Part shown: piece by piece, positions 17,956-25,984 of the stretch
How the letters are laid out: every line of letters starts with the position of its first letter
Numbering within the stretch: position 1 is the first letter of the stretch
NCBI RefSeq assembly: GCF_014049385.1
Contig: NZ_JACAOA010000007.1
Coordinates: 28,525 to 92,524, forward strand
DNA length: 64,000 nucleotides
DNA from: Ruoffia halotolerans
Lineage (GTDB): Bacteria; Bacillota; Bacilli; Lactobacillales; Aerococcaceae
Reading direction: 5' to 3'
Translations under genes and position numbers: made by a program
The notes under the pieces: model-generated
Told to the model about the DNA's origin: nothing
Seen by the model: the letters and a program-made list of their open reading frames with translations, nothing else
Databases searched by the model: none

Positions 17956-18279
17956 ATGCATAGTAATATTGATATCGCTTCGTTTTATAATAAAGCGCAG
18001 GCTGAATCGTTAATTATTTTAGACGTTCGTAATACAGATGAGCATGAAATCGAACGTGTTCCTAATTCTGTAAATATTCCTCTAGATTATTTACCTAAGC
18101 ATACGGAAGCTTTGAAGGAAGATGAAACTTATTATGTCATCTGTAAAAGTGGTAAACGGTCAGAAAAAGCCTGCCAATTCTTAAGTGAACATGGTTTTAA
18201 AACAGTGCGTGTTGAAGGTGGTATTCAAAGTTGGCCAGGAGAGCTTGAGCAATCGAATGATTTTACGGCTTTACTTTAA
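17956..18279 (+). CDS. Rhodanese-like domain protein
   Basis: A single rhodanese domain of 107 residues. The active-site loop is YVICKSGKRSEKAC, with the sulfur-carrying cysteine at the first Cys, and LDVRNTDEHEIERVPNSVNI is the typical entry strand. It may carry sulfane sulfur; the partner is not evident. The ATG at 17956 is favoured over an upstream in-frame TTG because the GGAGG site overlaps that extension. It is monocistronic with a clear terminator. Confidence 0.88.
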   Translation: MHSNIDIASFYNKAQAESLIILDVRNTDEHEIERVPNSVNIPLDYLPKHTEALKEDETYYVICKSGKRSEKACQFLSEHGFKTVRVEGGIQSWPGELEQSNDFTALL

Positions 18280-18301
18280 TCACATTTATATAAACTTAAT
18301 C

Positions 18302-18330
18302 ACTCTACCAAATTCGGTAGAGTTTTTTTG
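18302..18330 (+). terminator. Terminator of the rhodanese gene
   Basis: ACTCTACC and GGTAGAGT enclose a 6-base loop and are followed by seven T. Confidence 0.88.
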
Positions 18331-18340
18331 TTGTTTAAAA

Positions 18341-18384
18341 ATAAACGAACATTTCTGATGATAAGCAGTTTAATGTTTGTGATT
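18341..18384 (+). promoter_or_regulatory. PurBox-like operator pair upstream of the M20/DUF3100 operon
   Basis: ATAAACGAACATT (18341-18353) matches the PurR box AWWWCCGAACWWT at 12 of 13 positions. An inverted, weaker copy AATGTTTGTGATT (18372-18384) follows after 18 bases. The putative -10 TATATT at 18410-18415 puts the first box near -75. Spacing and orientation are the same as upstream of guaB in this window. PurR control is inferred. Confidence 0.55.
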
Positions 18385-18409
18385 TATATAAATATTCGCT
18401 TCTTTATGG

Positions 18410-18415
18410 TATATT
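18410..18415 (+). promoter_or_regulatory. Candidate -10 box of the M20/DUF3100 operon
   Basis: TATATT lies 34 bases before the TTG start; no good -35 is seen, as expected of an activator-dependent promoter. Confidence 0.4.
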
Positions 18416-18448
18416 CATTTGGTAAATATTTTATAAGGAGTTTTATCA

Positions 18449-19726
18449 TTGAATTATTTCAAAGAAAATTTTAAAAAGATGAAAGCTATCTCAGACGACA
18501 TCTTTACTCATCCAGAATTAGGTTATAAAGAATTCCGGACTAAGAAAACGGTGGAAGACTTTATTACTGAGACAAATCCAGATCAAGTGATTGAGTATTT
18601 TTCAACGACAGGTATGCGCGTTGATTTAAATCACCAACAGGATATAACAGTGGCATTCATTGCAGAATTGGATGCGGTTCGTGTTCCGAGTCACTTCCAA
18701 GCTGATTCGCAGTCAGGAGCGGCGCATGCATGTGGTCACTTTACTCAAGTGACAACTGCTTTATCACTCTATGGTTACTTAACAGAAGGTGAACGTTACA
18801 AAGATTTTGACTTTAATATTGCCTTTGTCTTCGTTCCTGCGGAAGAATTTATTGATTTAGAATACCGCCAACAATTAATCGACGAAGGGACGATCACTTA
18901 TTTGGGTGGAAAACCTGAAGCAATGAAGTTGGGCATCTTTGATGATGTTGACTTTGCGATGTGTGTGCACACTATTGGTGGCGAAGAAGAGAAAACAGTT
19001 GAAATCAATTGTGATTTAGCTGGATTCTTATATAAACATTATAATTTCAAAGGTAAAGCAACACATGCTGGCTGGGACCCATTCAGTGGAATCAATGCTT
19101 ACAGCATGTCGACCTTATTCAATACTGGTTTAGGCTTAATGCGCCAACAATTACGCGAGGATCTATACGTACGTATTAACCCGGTCATTGATCATGGAAG
19201 CTTCTCGACGAATGTAATTCCGAATCAAGTACAAGTTGGAACGGATTTACGCACGATCTCAGTTGATTATATGAAAACCGTAGCAGAACGCATGGATAAA
19301 GTGGCTAAAGGGAGCGCTTATTCATTGGAAGGTGACGTTGAGATACAAACTCAGATGGGTTACTTGCCATTTGTACAAGATCGTTATTTATCAACCTTCG
19401 TTGCGGAAGCGTTCAAAGAACAAGATACGATTACAAAATGGATTGACGACCGCGGTGCCGTTGCTGCTGCTGGAGATATTGGCGATTTATCATTTATGAT
19501 GCCTAGTATTCAAATTAGTTACGGTGGTTTCGCTGGTGTCATTCATGGTGATGATCTACGCATGGTTGATGACGAATTTGTTCTTCAAGAATTTCCAGAA
19601 TTTTTAATTAGTGTCTTAAATAAAATGAACGGCCGTATCGATAAAAACCTACTATACAGCCGTTCTTATAAAGAATATGAAAGCTATATCCAAGCTATCA
19701 CTCAAGGAGAATCGAATGAAAAATAA
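18449..19726 (+). CDS. M20-family amidohydrolase/peptidase
   Basis: A 425-residue metal-dependent amidohydrolase of the M20D group (AbgB and N-acyl amino acid hydrolase relatives). Typical segments are IFTHPELGYKEFRTKKTVE, AAHACGHFTQVTTAL (metal-binding Cys/His) and FKGKATHAGWDPFSGINA in the dimerisation domain; VPAEEFID supplies the catalytic Glu pair. Start is TTG with AAGGAG eight bases upstream. It overlaps the DUF3100 gene by 11 bases, so it probably cleaves an amide compound brought in by that membrane pair. The substrate is unknown; a purine link is suggested by the operator. Confidence 0.85.
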   Translation: MNYFKENFKKMKAISDDIFTHPELGYKEFRTKKTVEDFITETNPDQVIEYFSTTGMRVDLNHQQDITVAFIAELDAVRVPSHFQADSQSGAAHACGHFTQVTTALSLYGYLTEGERYKDFDFNIAFVFVPAEEFIDLEYRQQLIDEGTITYLGGKPEAMKLGIFDDVDFAMCVHTIGGEEEKTVEINCDLAGFLYKHYNFKGKATHAGWDPFSGINAYSMSTLFNTGLGLMRQQLREDLYVRINPVIDHGSFSTNVIPNQVQVGTDLRTISVDYMKTVAERMDKVAKGSAYSLEGDVEIQTQMGYLPFVQDRYLSTFVAEAFKEQDTITKWIDDRGAVAAAGDIGDLSFMMPSIQISYGGFAGVIHGDDLRMVDDEFVLQEFPEFLISVLNKMNGRIDKNLLYSRSYKEYESYIQAITQGESNEK

Positions 19727-20525
19727 GAAACATTTACTTTACTTAATTTGCTTTGCTTTTGTTGTTATTTTCTTAGCTGAAATAATTGGTTTCCAAAGTA
19801 TTAGCTTTGGTTCATTTTCTGTATCCATTTTACCACTTGTTTTTGCGGTCTTTTTCGGGATGATTTTTGCTGTTCCAGCTTTTCGAAAAGGGATTTTCAA
19901 AAAAGTATATAGTGTTGAAAATGTGCAATTCGCATCAAAAAACCTTTTATTCATTATGTTGCCACTAATGGCTTATTACGGCGCAAGTGTTGCCCCTCAA
20001 ATTACTGAAATTCTTTCTGTTGGTTGGGTGTTCCTATTCCAAGAAGTCGGGAACTTAGGTACGATTTTATTCGCTCTACCTATTGCATTAATGTTAGGAC
20101 TTAAACGTACAGCGATCGGTGCTACGCTTGGGTTAAGCCGTGAAGGGGAATTAGCTTATATTACTGAAAAATACACGCTCGAGTCAGCCGAAGGCCGTGG
20201 AGTTCTTTCAATGTACTTAATCGGAACATTATTCGGTTCTGTTTTCTTTAGTTTATTTGCACCATTGTTACTAAACTTTGGTTTTGATGTTCGTGCGTTA
20301 GGTATGGCTGCAGGAATGGGTTCTGCTTCAATGATGACAGCGGCTGCTTCAGCTGTTGCCGCACTTCGTCCGGAAAGTGAAGAAATCATCTTAGCTTATG
20401 CCTCTGCTAGTCAATTGTTAACCAGTTTCTTAGGAACTTACACAATGGTCTTCTTAGCCATCCCACTACAACGCTTTATGTATAACACTTTAACTAGAGG
20501 AGATAACTACGATCATGGAAAATAA
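19716..20525 (+). CDS. DUF3100 membrane protein, putative transporter
   Basis: A 269-residue polytopic membrane protein with about eight helices. GMAAGMGSASMMTAAASAVA near residue 205 and SQLLTSFLGTYTMVF near the C-terminus are typical of DUF3100, a family that often sits beside M20 amidohydrolases. The start is placed at 19716, with GGAG seven bases upstream, not at the longer in-frame ATG inside the M20 gene. The role as a substrate carrier is inferred from topology and neighbours. Confidence 0.75.
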   Translation: MKNKKHLLYLICFAFVVIFLAEIIGFQSISFGSFSVSILPLVFAVFFGMIFAVPAFRKGIFKKVYSVENVQFASKNLLFIMLPLMAYYGASVAPQITEILSVGWVFLFQEVGNLGTILFALPIALMLGLKRTAIGATLGLSREGELAYITEKYTLESAEGRGVLSMYLIGTLFGSVFFSLFAPLLLNFGFDVRALGMAAGMGSASMMTAAASAVAALRPESEEIILAYASASQLLTSFLGTYTMVFLAIPLQRFMYNTLTRGDNYDHGK

Positions 20526-21003
20526 TAAAAGTTTAAATAAATATGTTCACTTTGGACTCGTTATTGTCTTAAGTTTAGTATTTATCTTATTTACACAACA
20601 AGTAAAATTATGGAAAAATCCTGACTCAACGCCTATTCAAGCACTCACTTTTGTCGGACTTGGTTTCTTATGGCTGTTCAGTATGTTAGGTATTTGGATC
20701 TCTGATCTAACGAAAAAAATCAAAATTCAGTTCATTCAAGACTTCCCGATCTTAGGTTGGGTATCGATTGTTTCAATTGTCTTTTGTTTAATGAGTAACT
20801 TTATTGTTGAAGCGATACTGGCAGTTGATTTCTTATCGATCACAACACCAGTATTGGCTTTTGCAGGTATCTCGGTCGCAAATCAATTAGTTGATTTAAC
20901 TAAGACATCTTGGAAAATATTAATCGTAGCGATTTTTGTCTTCTCAGGTGCTTACTTATTAACAACGATCGTGGCACAATTTGGGCTAACATTAGCTGGA
21001 TAA
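20515..21003 (+). CDS. Small membrane protein, partner of DUF3100
   Basis: A 162-residue protein with four to five helices. I do not recognise a named family. It overlaps the DUF3100 gene by 11 bases, so the two are very likely made together and may form one complex. Features are a first helix at about residues 12-28, a basic loop TKKIKIQF and a second hydrophobic half ending LTLAG. It ends at a strong bidirectional terminator, closing a three-gene operon. Confidence 0.65.
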   Translation: MENNKSLNKYVHFGLVIVLSLVFILFTQQVKLWKNPDSTPIQALTFVGLGFLWLFSMLGIWISDLTKKIKIQFIQDFPILGWVSIVSIVFCLMSNFIVEAILAVDFLSITTPVLAFAGISVANQLVDLTKTSWKILIVAIFVFSGAYLLTTIVAQFGLTLAG

Positions 21004-21013
21004 ATATTTTTAC

Positions 21014-21056
21014 AAAACCCGTCATGAGCGTTTTACGTTCATGACGGGTTTCTTTA
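21014..21056. terminator. Bidirectional terminator
   Basis: AAACCCGTCATGA and TCATGACGGGTTT form a long stem, between the convergent DUF3100 operon and the PHP operon. Confidence 0.88.
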
Positions 21057-22067
21057 TTTTCTAAGATAAATTGGGTTTCCGACGACTATCAGTGTATCTT
21101 TTGTCCCTCTAAAATCCCCACGTATTTCAAACCGGAAGTAACCCGGTTCAATAGCGTCAGGTAAAGTACAGTTCCAAGACATTTCTTGGCTCACATCTTG
21201 TACTTCTTCACTTTGGTAAATTAACTGATCATTATTCCAAAGAGTTAAAGAACAATTCTCCACCGAAAATGCTTTTAAAGCCTCCAACTCCGTTGGTTTT
21301 AACGTAACTGATACTAAACCAGACTCAAGCATTGAATGGTGCACTCTATCCCCCATTAAAAACAATAAATTCTTGTTCTCAATATTAAATTGAACCACAG
21401 GACCTAATGTCACATAATAGCGACCGTTGCGAAGTGCATCTTTAAAATTGCTTTGTGTTAACTTTTCTTCAGTCAATTCTAAATAAGTCACACCCATATT
21501 CGCATCATCAGTATCTGGGCGATGCCAATCGCGTCCAGCTGAGCACGAAATTTCATAACCTTTAGTCAGTTTGTCTAACCAAAATTCATATGAAAGAATC
21601 GATTCAGATTTCTCTTGAGGTTGATTGCTGTTCCAAATTTCGATGTAATTGACGTGATTATAATCTTGAACTTGATAATCCCAATGACACCCCGTACAAA
21701 TCGGACTTCCCATATCAAACGGGTGAGCAATACCGATTAAGCCGTTTGCAACTTGGACTTCTGCCATGTATTTATCAATGGTATTCGGTGTTGCCTCACG
21801 CCAATCAACATCGTAATCCGCATCATGAACTAACATATGACCAAAGTAAGTTGTCCATTCAATCCCGTGTAATGTAACTAGTTCTCTGTCCTTAACAGCC
21901 GGCACTGCAGGCATCTCTAAGTAACCTGCTGATGTGTTATGATCGGTTAGAATAAGCCCTTTATACCCAAAAGATACCGCAGATTCAACTAATTCCTTTA
22001 CCGTAAATTGACCATCACTGTGAATGGTATGTGAGTGAACTTCGACTGGAAATTGGTATGCTATCAT
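21054..22067 (-). CDS. PHP-domain metallohydrolase (CehA/McbA-like)
   Basis: A 337-residue protein with an N-terminal PHP phosphoesterase domain. Metal ligands appear as VEVHSHTIHSDG, ILTDHNTS, LHGIEWT, GIAHPFD and SAGRDWHRPD. A beta-rich C-terminal domain follows (from about residue 230). PHP enzymes of this group hydrolyse phosphoesters or carbamate/amide bonds. It is the last gene of a seven-gene ABC/GDPD operon with an upstream Pho-box-like array, so phosphoester cleavage is the best inference. It overlaps the preceding gene by four bases. Confidence 0.82.
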   Translation of the reverse strand: MIAYQFPVEVHSHTIHSDGQFTVKELVESAVSFGYKGLILTDHNTSAGYLEMPAVPAVKDRELVTLHGIEWTTYFGHMLVHDADYDVDWREATPNTIDKYMAEVQVANGLIGIAHPFDMGSPICTGCHWDYQVQDYNHVNYIEIWNSNQPQEKSESILSYEFWLDKLTKGYEISCSAGRDWHRPDTDDANMGVTYLELTEEKLTQSNFKDALRNGRYYVTLGPVVQFNIENKNLLFLMGDRVHHSMLESGLVSVTLKPTELEALKAFSVENCSLTLWNNDQLIYQSEEVQDVSQEMSWNCTLPDAIEPGYFRFEIRGDFRGTKDTLIVVGNPIYLRK

Positions 22068-22513
22068 TTTATCGCCTCAATTCGGATATTTGCCTCAACT
22101 TCTTTACTCGCAATACAATGACAATTTAACTGTAATTCCCAATCAGCAGGTTCAACTTCTACAGGCCAAAATCCAAAACTGGCTGTTTCATTATTAATTG
22201 TAATTTCTTGATCATTGCTTTTATTGTGATGTGCTCCTAAGTACTTGCCATTCTTTGATAATGATAACGTGATTAAGTTATCAATCGGTAAATGGTCATA
22301 TGCTAAGCGCTTTGCACTCGCAAAATCAGCTTGGTCGTATTTTCTTAAGGCATCTTCAACTTGCCTTCTGGCAACATCGTCCTTGCTTTTATCCGGATTG
22401 TAGCTGAAATGAATGATTAATTCTGAGTATTTATTTCTAATTTCAAAAGGGATTTTTACATTGGTTTGTGTATCATACTCACCTAATCTTAAATCTAATT
22501 CAAAAATGCTCAT
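22064..22513 (-). CDS. Small protein coupled to the PHP hydrolase, unknown
   Basis: A 149-residue protein, mostly beta strands, with no signal peptide or membrane helix. The start at 22513 is set by AAGGAGG six bases before the ATG; the longer open frame upstream has no such site. The C-terminal part (WELQLNCHCIASKEVEANI) looks like a beta-sandwich strand pair. Its stop overlaps the PHP start, so it probably works with that enzyme, perhaps as a domain that is fused in relatives. I do not know its function. Confidence 0.65.
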   Translation of the reverse strand: MSIFELDLRLGEYDTQTNVKIPFEIRNKYSELIIHFSYNPDKSKDDVARRQVEDALRKYDQADFASAKRLAYDHLPIDNLITLSLSKNGKYLGAHHNKSNDQEITINNETASFGFWPVEVEPADWELQLNCHCIASKEVEANIRIEAIK

Positions 22514-22596
22514 AGTGTCCTCCTTAGAATGAAGTAATAATAAAAGAAACTGCAACCTTAGTTCCAGCTCCTTTCTCGATACTCTGTTGAATTAGC

Positions 22597-23232
22597 TTAC
22601 TTCTTATTTAAATATTGTAGAGCGACTCGAGTAGTCACATTAAAACAACCTAGTTTAAAAAAGTCATCAATTAAATCTTCTTCGTTTACTGTCCATACTG
22701 AAAGTTTCATTCCAAATTTTTTGACAACATCTACTATCTCTTGATTTACTAGACCATAGAATGATTGAATAATTGTTATACCATTCTTTCTTAATTTATC
22801 TAATACTATTTCTAAATCATATAGACTAGTATTTTCATCAAATGGTAAACTATTGTCTATATTATAAAATAATTGATTTCTATGTGTTTCATCATAATCT
22901 TCGATATTCAAGCTTCCTGAAAGAACAATTCGATGAGCTAAACTATATTTCTTAGCAAGCGAAATTGCTAGTGGGCCAATGTTATTATTTTTGCAGTCAA
23001 TATTCATAATAATAGTTTGATTACTTGAATCACTCATCAATTTGAATACATCGTCTAATCCTAAACAATTCCGAGTATCTTCAACCTCATCGTGACTCAG
23101 ATAAATACGTTGATTATCACTGATTTGACAATCAATTTCAAAGGCTTCAATACCTGATTCAAGCATAGCCACTATAAATTCTCGACTATTATCTATATAA
23201 CCATCACTTCCTGAATGTGCTGTAATCAATTT
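22597..23232 (-). CDS. Glycerophosphodiester phosphodiesterase-like protein
   Basis: A TIM-barrel GDPD-family protein of 211 residues if begun at TTG 23232, just after the permease stop and 11 bases after AAAGGGG. It keeps ITAHSGSDGYIDNS, FEIDCQISDNQRIYLSHDE and the C-terminal SVWTVNEED. The usual His-Arg-Gly entry motif reads His-Ser-Gly, so one phosphate-binding arginine is missing. It lacks a signal peptide and would act in the cytoplasm on an imported phosphodiester, releasing glycerol 3-phosphate or similar. Earlier starts inside the permease gene are possible. Confidence 0.78.
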   Translation of the reverse strand, partial: KLITAHSGSDGYIDNSREFIVAMLESGIEAFEIDCQISDNQRIYLSHDEVEDTRNCLGLDDVFKLMSDSSNQTIIMNIDCKNNNIGPLAISLAKKYSLAHRIVLSGSLNIEDYDETHRNQLFYNIDNSLPFDENTSLYDLEIVLDKLRKNGITIIQSFYGLVNQEIVDVVKKFGMKLSVWTVNEEDLIDDFFKLGCFNVTTRVALQYLNKK

Positions 23233-23237
23233 ATCTT

Positions 23238-24077
23238 TTACCCCTTTTCCCAACCTTCTTCTCGTAAATTTGACGCTATATATGCTACCGCAGCAAAGGA
23301 ACATAGGACAAACATTATAACAGATAAAGCAGCTGCTCTTTCGTAGTCCATGTAACTATTAAATTGGTCATATAGCACTACACCTAACATTTTCGGATGA
23401 TTTCCACCCATTAGGAACGGAGTTGTAAATGATCCAATGTTTCCCATAAAGACAAATGTCATTGACATGAACATGTCTTTGTATGTAATAGGTAATAACA
23501 GTTTTGTCAGTACTTGAAAGTTATTGCCACCGACATCTTTTAGACTATCAACATGGGAATCTTTAACGTTAGACAGGGCAGAAAGTAGTATTAATGTTGA
23601 GAATGGTATATTAAACCATAAGTTCATCAATACAATTCCTTCCATTTCATACATCCAACCTAGACTTAAATCATAACCAAAAAAATTTGCAATTCTGGAT
23701 AATACTCCCGCATCTCGAATCATCAAAATCATACTGTAAACTGCCACTAAACCTGGTACAAAACGGGGAATCAAAACTAGCCATCCTATCCATCCTGCAA
23801 CTTTTGATTTAGAAAATCTTAGAAAAATCGCCAAAGCATAACTCACTATAAAGGTAAGTACTACTGTTACAAGAACAATGACTAAAGTATATAATATATT
23901 TTCTTTTTGAACTTCATCCGTAAAAAAATATAAGTAGTTTTCAAAAGTAAAAGAGCCATCATCTGGATGTTCAAAACTTTGAAAAATTGAATTTATCATT
24001 GGAACTATGACAAATAGAACTACTATTATAAATGATGGAGCAACCAATAGATAAGGGAACCATTTTTTATCACTCAT
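23238..24077 (-). CDS. ABC transporter permease (PotB/UgpA-like)
   Basis: A 279-residue membrane subunit with six helices. The EAA-like loop (DVGGNNFQVLTKLLLP) lies near residue 180, and the N-terminus WFPYLLVAPSFIIVVLFVIVP is typical of the binding-protein-dependent permeases. It sits 11 bases after the ATPase gene. Together with the second permease, ATPase and binding protein it makes a complete importer of the polyamine/iron/phosphonate superfamily; neighbours point to a phosphodiester. Confidence 0.87.
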   Translation of the reverse strand: MSDKKWFPYLLVAPSFIIVVLFVIVPMINSIFQSFEHPDDGSFTFENYLYFFTDEVQKENILYTLVIVLVTVVLTFIVSYALAIFLRFSKSKVAGWIGWLVLIPRFVPGLVAVYSMILMIRDAGVLSRIANFFGYDLSLGWMYEMEGIVLMNLWFNIPFSTLILLSALSNVKDSHVDSLKDVGGNNFQVLTKLLLPITYKDMFMSMTFVFMGNIGSFTTPFLMGGNHPKMLGVVLYDQFNSYMDYERAAALSVIMFVLCSFAAVAYIASNLREEGWEKG

Positions 24078-24088
24078 TGTCTTCCCCC

Positions 24089-25060
24089 TTACATCTCTGC
24101 ATAAACTTGTTGCTTAGTAATATTAAAGCTAACTTTATCATCGATATTATATTTTGATACTTCAGATCTAGCAATATACGCTTGTAATTCTTTGTTATTA
24201 TACAAATCTAAAGTAATTATTGCGTAGTGACCAATCAACATGATTTCTTTAATTGTCGCTTTATATTCATAATCATTTTCATTTCCAATTGAAATATCTT
24301 CTGGTCGTGTAGCAATAACTGAACCGTCATCATTTTCACTGAAATTCATCGTCCCAATAAATGATGCCACATATTTAGATGCAGGTTTATCATAAATTTC
24401 ATGCGGTGTTCCAACTTGTGCAATAACACCTTTATCCATAACAACAATACGATCTGAAATTGACATAGCTTCTTCTTGGTCATGCGTTACAAATACAATT
24501 GTTAAATCTAAATTTTGTTTTATGCGCTTAATTTCTGAACGCATTTCTTGACGAATTTTTGCATCTAGTGCAGAGAATGGCTCATCAAGTAATAATACTT
24601 CCGGTCTAAGTAGTAAACTACGTGCAATAGCAACACGTTGTTGTTGCCCACCTGATAATTGATTTGGGAACTTTTTCTCTACTCCCGGCATTCTAACTAA
24701 TGATAAAATCTCAGTGATTTGTTTTTTTATCTCTTTCTTATTGATTTTTCTTAATTTTAAACCAAAGGCTAAGTTTTCATATACAGTCATATGTGGCCAT
24801 AAATTATAACTTTGGAATACCATTCCAGTTGGTCTATTTTCTGGCGATAAATCTGTCACATTATTATTATCGATAATAATCTCACCAGCAGTCGCTTTAT
24901 TAAAACCACCTATTGCTCTCAATATTGTTGTTTTTCCACAACCTGAAGGGCCTAAAAGTGTTAGGATTTCACCCTGGTTAATTGATAAATCAACATTTTT
25001 TACACCATCTCCATTATCATAAATAACGCTTAAATCATTAATTTTTACTTTCTCTACCAT
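24089..25060 (-). CDS. ABC transporter ATPase (PotA/UgpC-like)
   Basis: A 323-residue ATPase: Walker A GPSGCGKTTILRA, Q-loop FQSYNLWPHM, signature LSGGQQQRVAIARSL, Walker B VLLLDEPFSALD, and a switch His in VTHDQEEAM. A C-terminal TOBE-like beta domain (from about residue 235, with ATRPEDISIG) is present, as in ATPases of the MalK/PotA/UgpC class. It energises the flanking permeases. It is part of the seven-gene minus-strand operon. Confidence 0.93.
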   Translation of the reverse strand: MVEKVKINDLSVIYDNGDGVKNVDLSINQGEILTLLGPSGCGKTTILRAIGGFNKATAGEIIIDNNNVTDLSPENRPTGMVFQSYNLWPHMTVYENLAFGLKLRKINKKEIKKQITEILSLVRMPGVEKKFPNQLSGGQQQRVAIARSLLLRPEVLLLDEPFSALDAKIRQEMRSEIKRIKQNLDLTIVFVTHDQEEAMSISDRIVVMDKGVIAQVGTPHEIYDKPASKYVASFIGTMNFSENDDGSVIATRPEDISIGNENDYEYKATIKEIMLIGHYAIITLDLYNNKELQAYIARSEVSKYNIDDKVSFNITKQQVYAEM

Positions 25061-25071
25061 TCAAATCTCTC

Positions 25072-25902
25072 CTATTTAAGTTTAAATCCTTGTCCTAGTG
25101 CATCTGCGCTTAAGTATTTTCTAAACATCCCTATTATTATTACTGAAGGTACCATTAATATTAGGGAGAATACCGCTCCAGCAGTAAGTGGATAATCTAA
25201 AATAACACCGTACATAGCTGTGGACATCGTATTAATATCAGGGAAACCAACTAATAATGTCCCTTGTGCCTCTTCCATAGACCCTAAGAAAGTATACACT
25301 GAAGCCACTGCAATCCCTGGCATTGCTAAAGGAAGTGATATTTTTCGAAATACTGTAAATGGTGATGCTCCTACATCTCTTGCAGCTTCTTCTTGTTGTT
25401 TATGAATTGCTCTAAATGATCCAGCTGGAAGCCAAATCATAAACATTAAAGTATTGATAAGATGAACAATGATTACTCCAGGCAATGTTCCCATTAGGTC
25501 TAAACGATAAAAAATAATTGCCATTGCTACATAAATTCCCATTTTAGGGAATGCATTTGAAATTAAGAAAGTTAGCATAAAAAACTTTTTCCCAAAAAAG
25601 TTATATCTTGCTATAGCATATGCTGCTGGAATACAAACAAGCAATGAAATAATAGTTGTTAAAGCAGCTACACCAAATGATGCAAATATAGAACTCACTA
25701 ATTGATCTTGTTCAAAAATAAATTCCCACCATCGAAAACCAAATTCTTGTGGAATGACATCTGGGAATCGGTATGTGTTTGCAAAAGCAATCATAATATT
25801 ATTAACTAACGGTGTATAAAAGAATAAAAGAAAAATACTGAAGACCACAAAATTCCAAAATTTATGGGCGCCGACAGCATGATAAAATCTTTTCGGTGAC
25901 AT
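25072..25902 (-). CDS. ABC transporter permease (PotC/UgpE-like)
   Basis: The second membrane subunit, 276 residues, six helices. The EAA motif (EEAARDVGASPFTVFRKISLP) near residue 172 docks the ATPase. AAGGAGG precedes the ATG. A hairpin separates it from the binding-protein gene upstream, which may reduce its level relative to the binding protein. Confidence 0.88.
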   Translation of the reverse strand: MSPKRFYHAVGAHKFWNFVVFSIFLLFFYTPLVNNIMIAFANTYRFPDVIPQEFGFRWWEFIFEQDQLVSSIFASFGVAALTTIISLLVCIPAAYAIARYNFFGKKFFMLTFLISNAFPKMGIYVAMAIIFYRLDLMGTLPGVIIVHLINTLMFMIWLPAGSFRAIHKQQEEAARDVGASPFTVFRKISLPLAMPGIAVASVYTFLGSMEEAQGTLLVGFPDINTMSTAMYGVILDYPLTAGAVFSLILMVPSVIIIGMFRKYLSADALGQGFKLK

Positions 25903-25931
25903 GAATCAATTTCCTCCTTGAATAAAATAAA

Positions 25932-25958
25932 TTATGCGTATCAAATAGATACGCATAA
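25932..25958 (-). terminator. Intercistronic stem-loop after the binding-protein gene
   Basis: TTATGCGTATC and GATACGCATAA form a perfect 11-bp stem with a 5-base loop, followed on the minus strand by an AT-rich run. It probably attenuates or stabilises the mRNA. Confidence 0.65.
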
Positions 25959-25984
25959 TAGACTCTCTTTAAGTTAAACGAATA

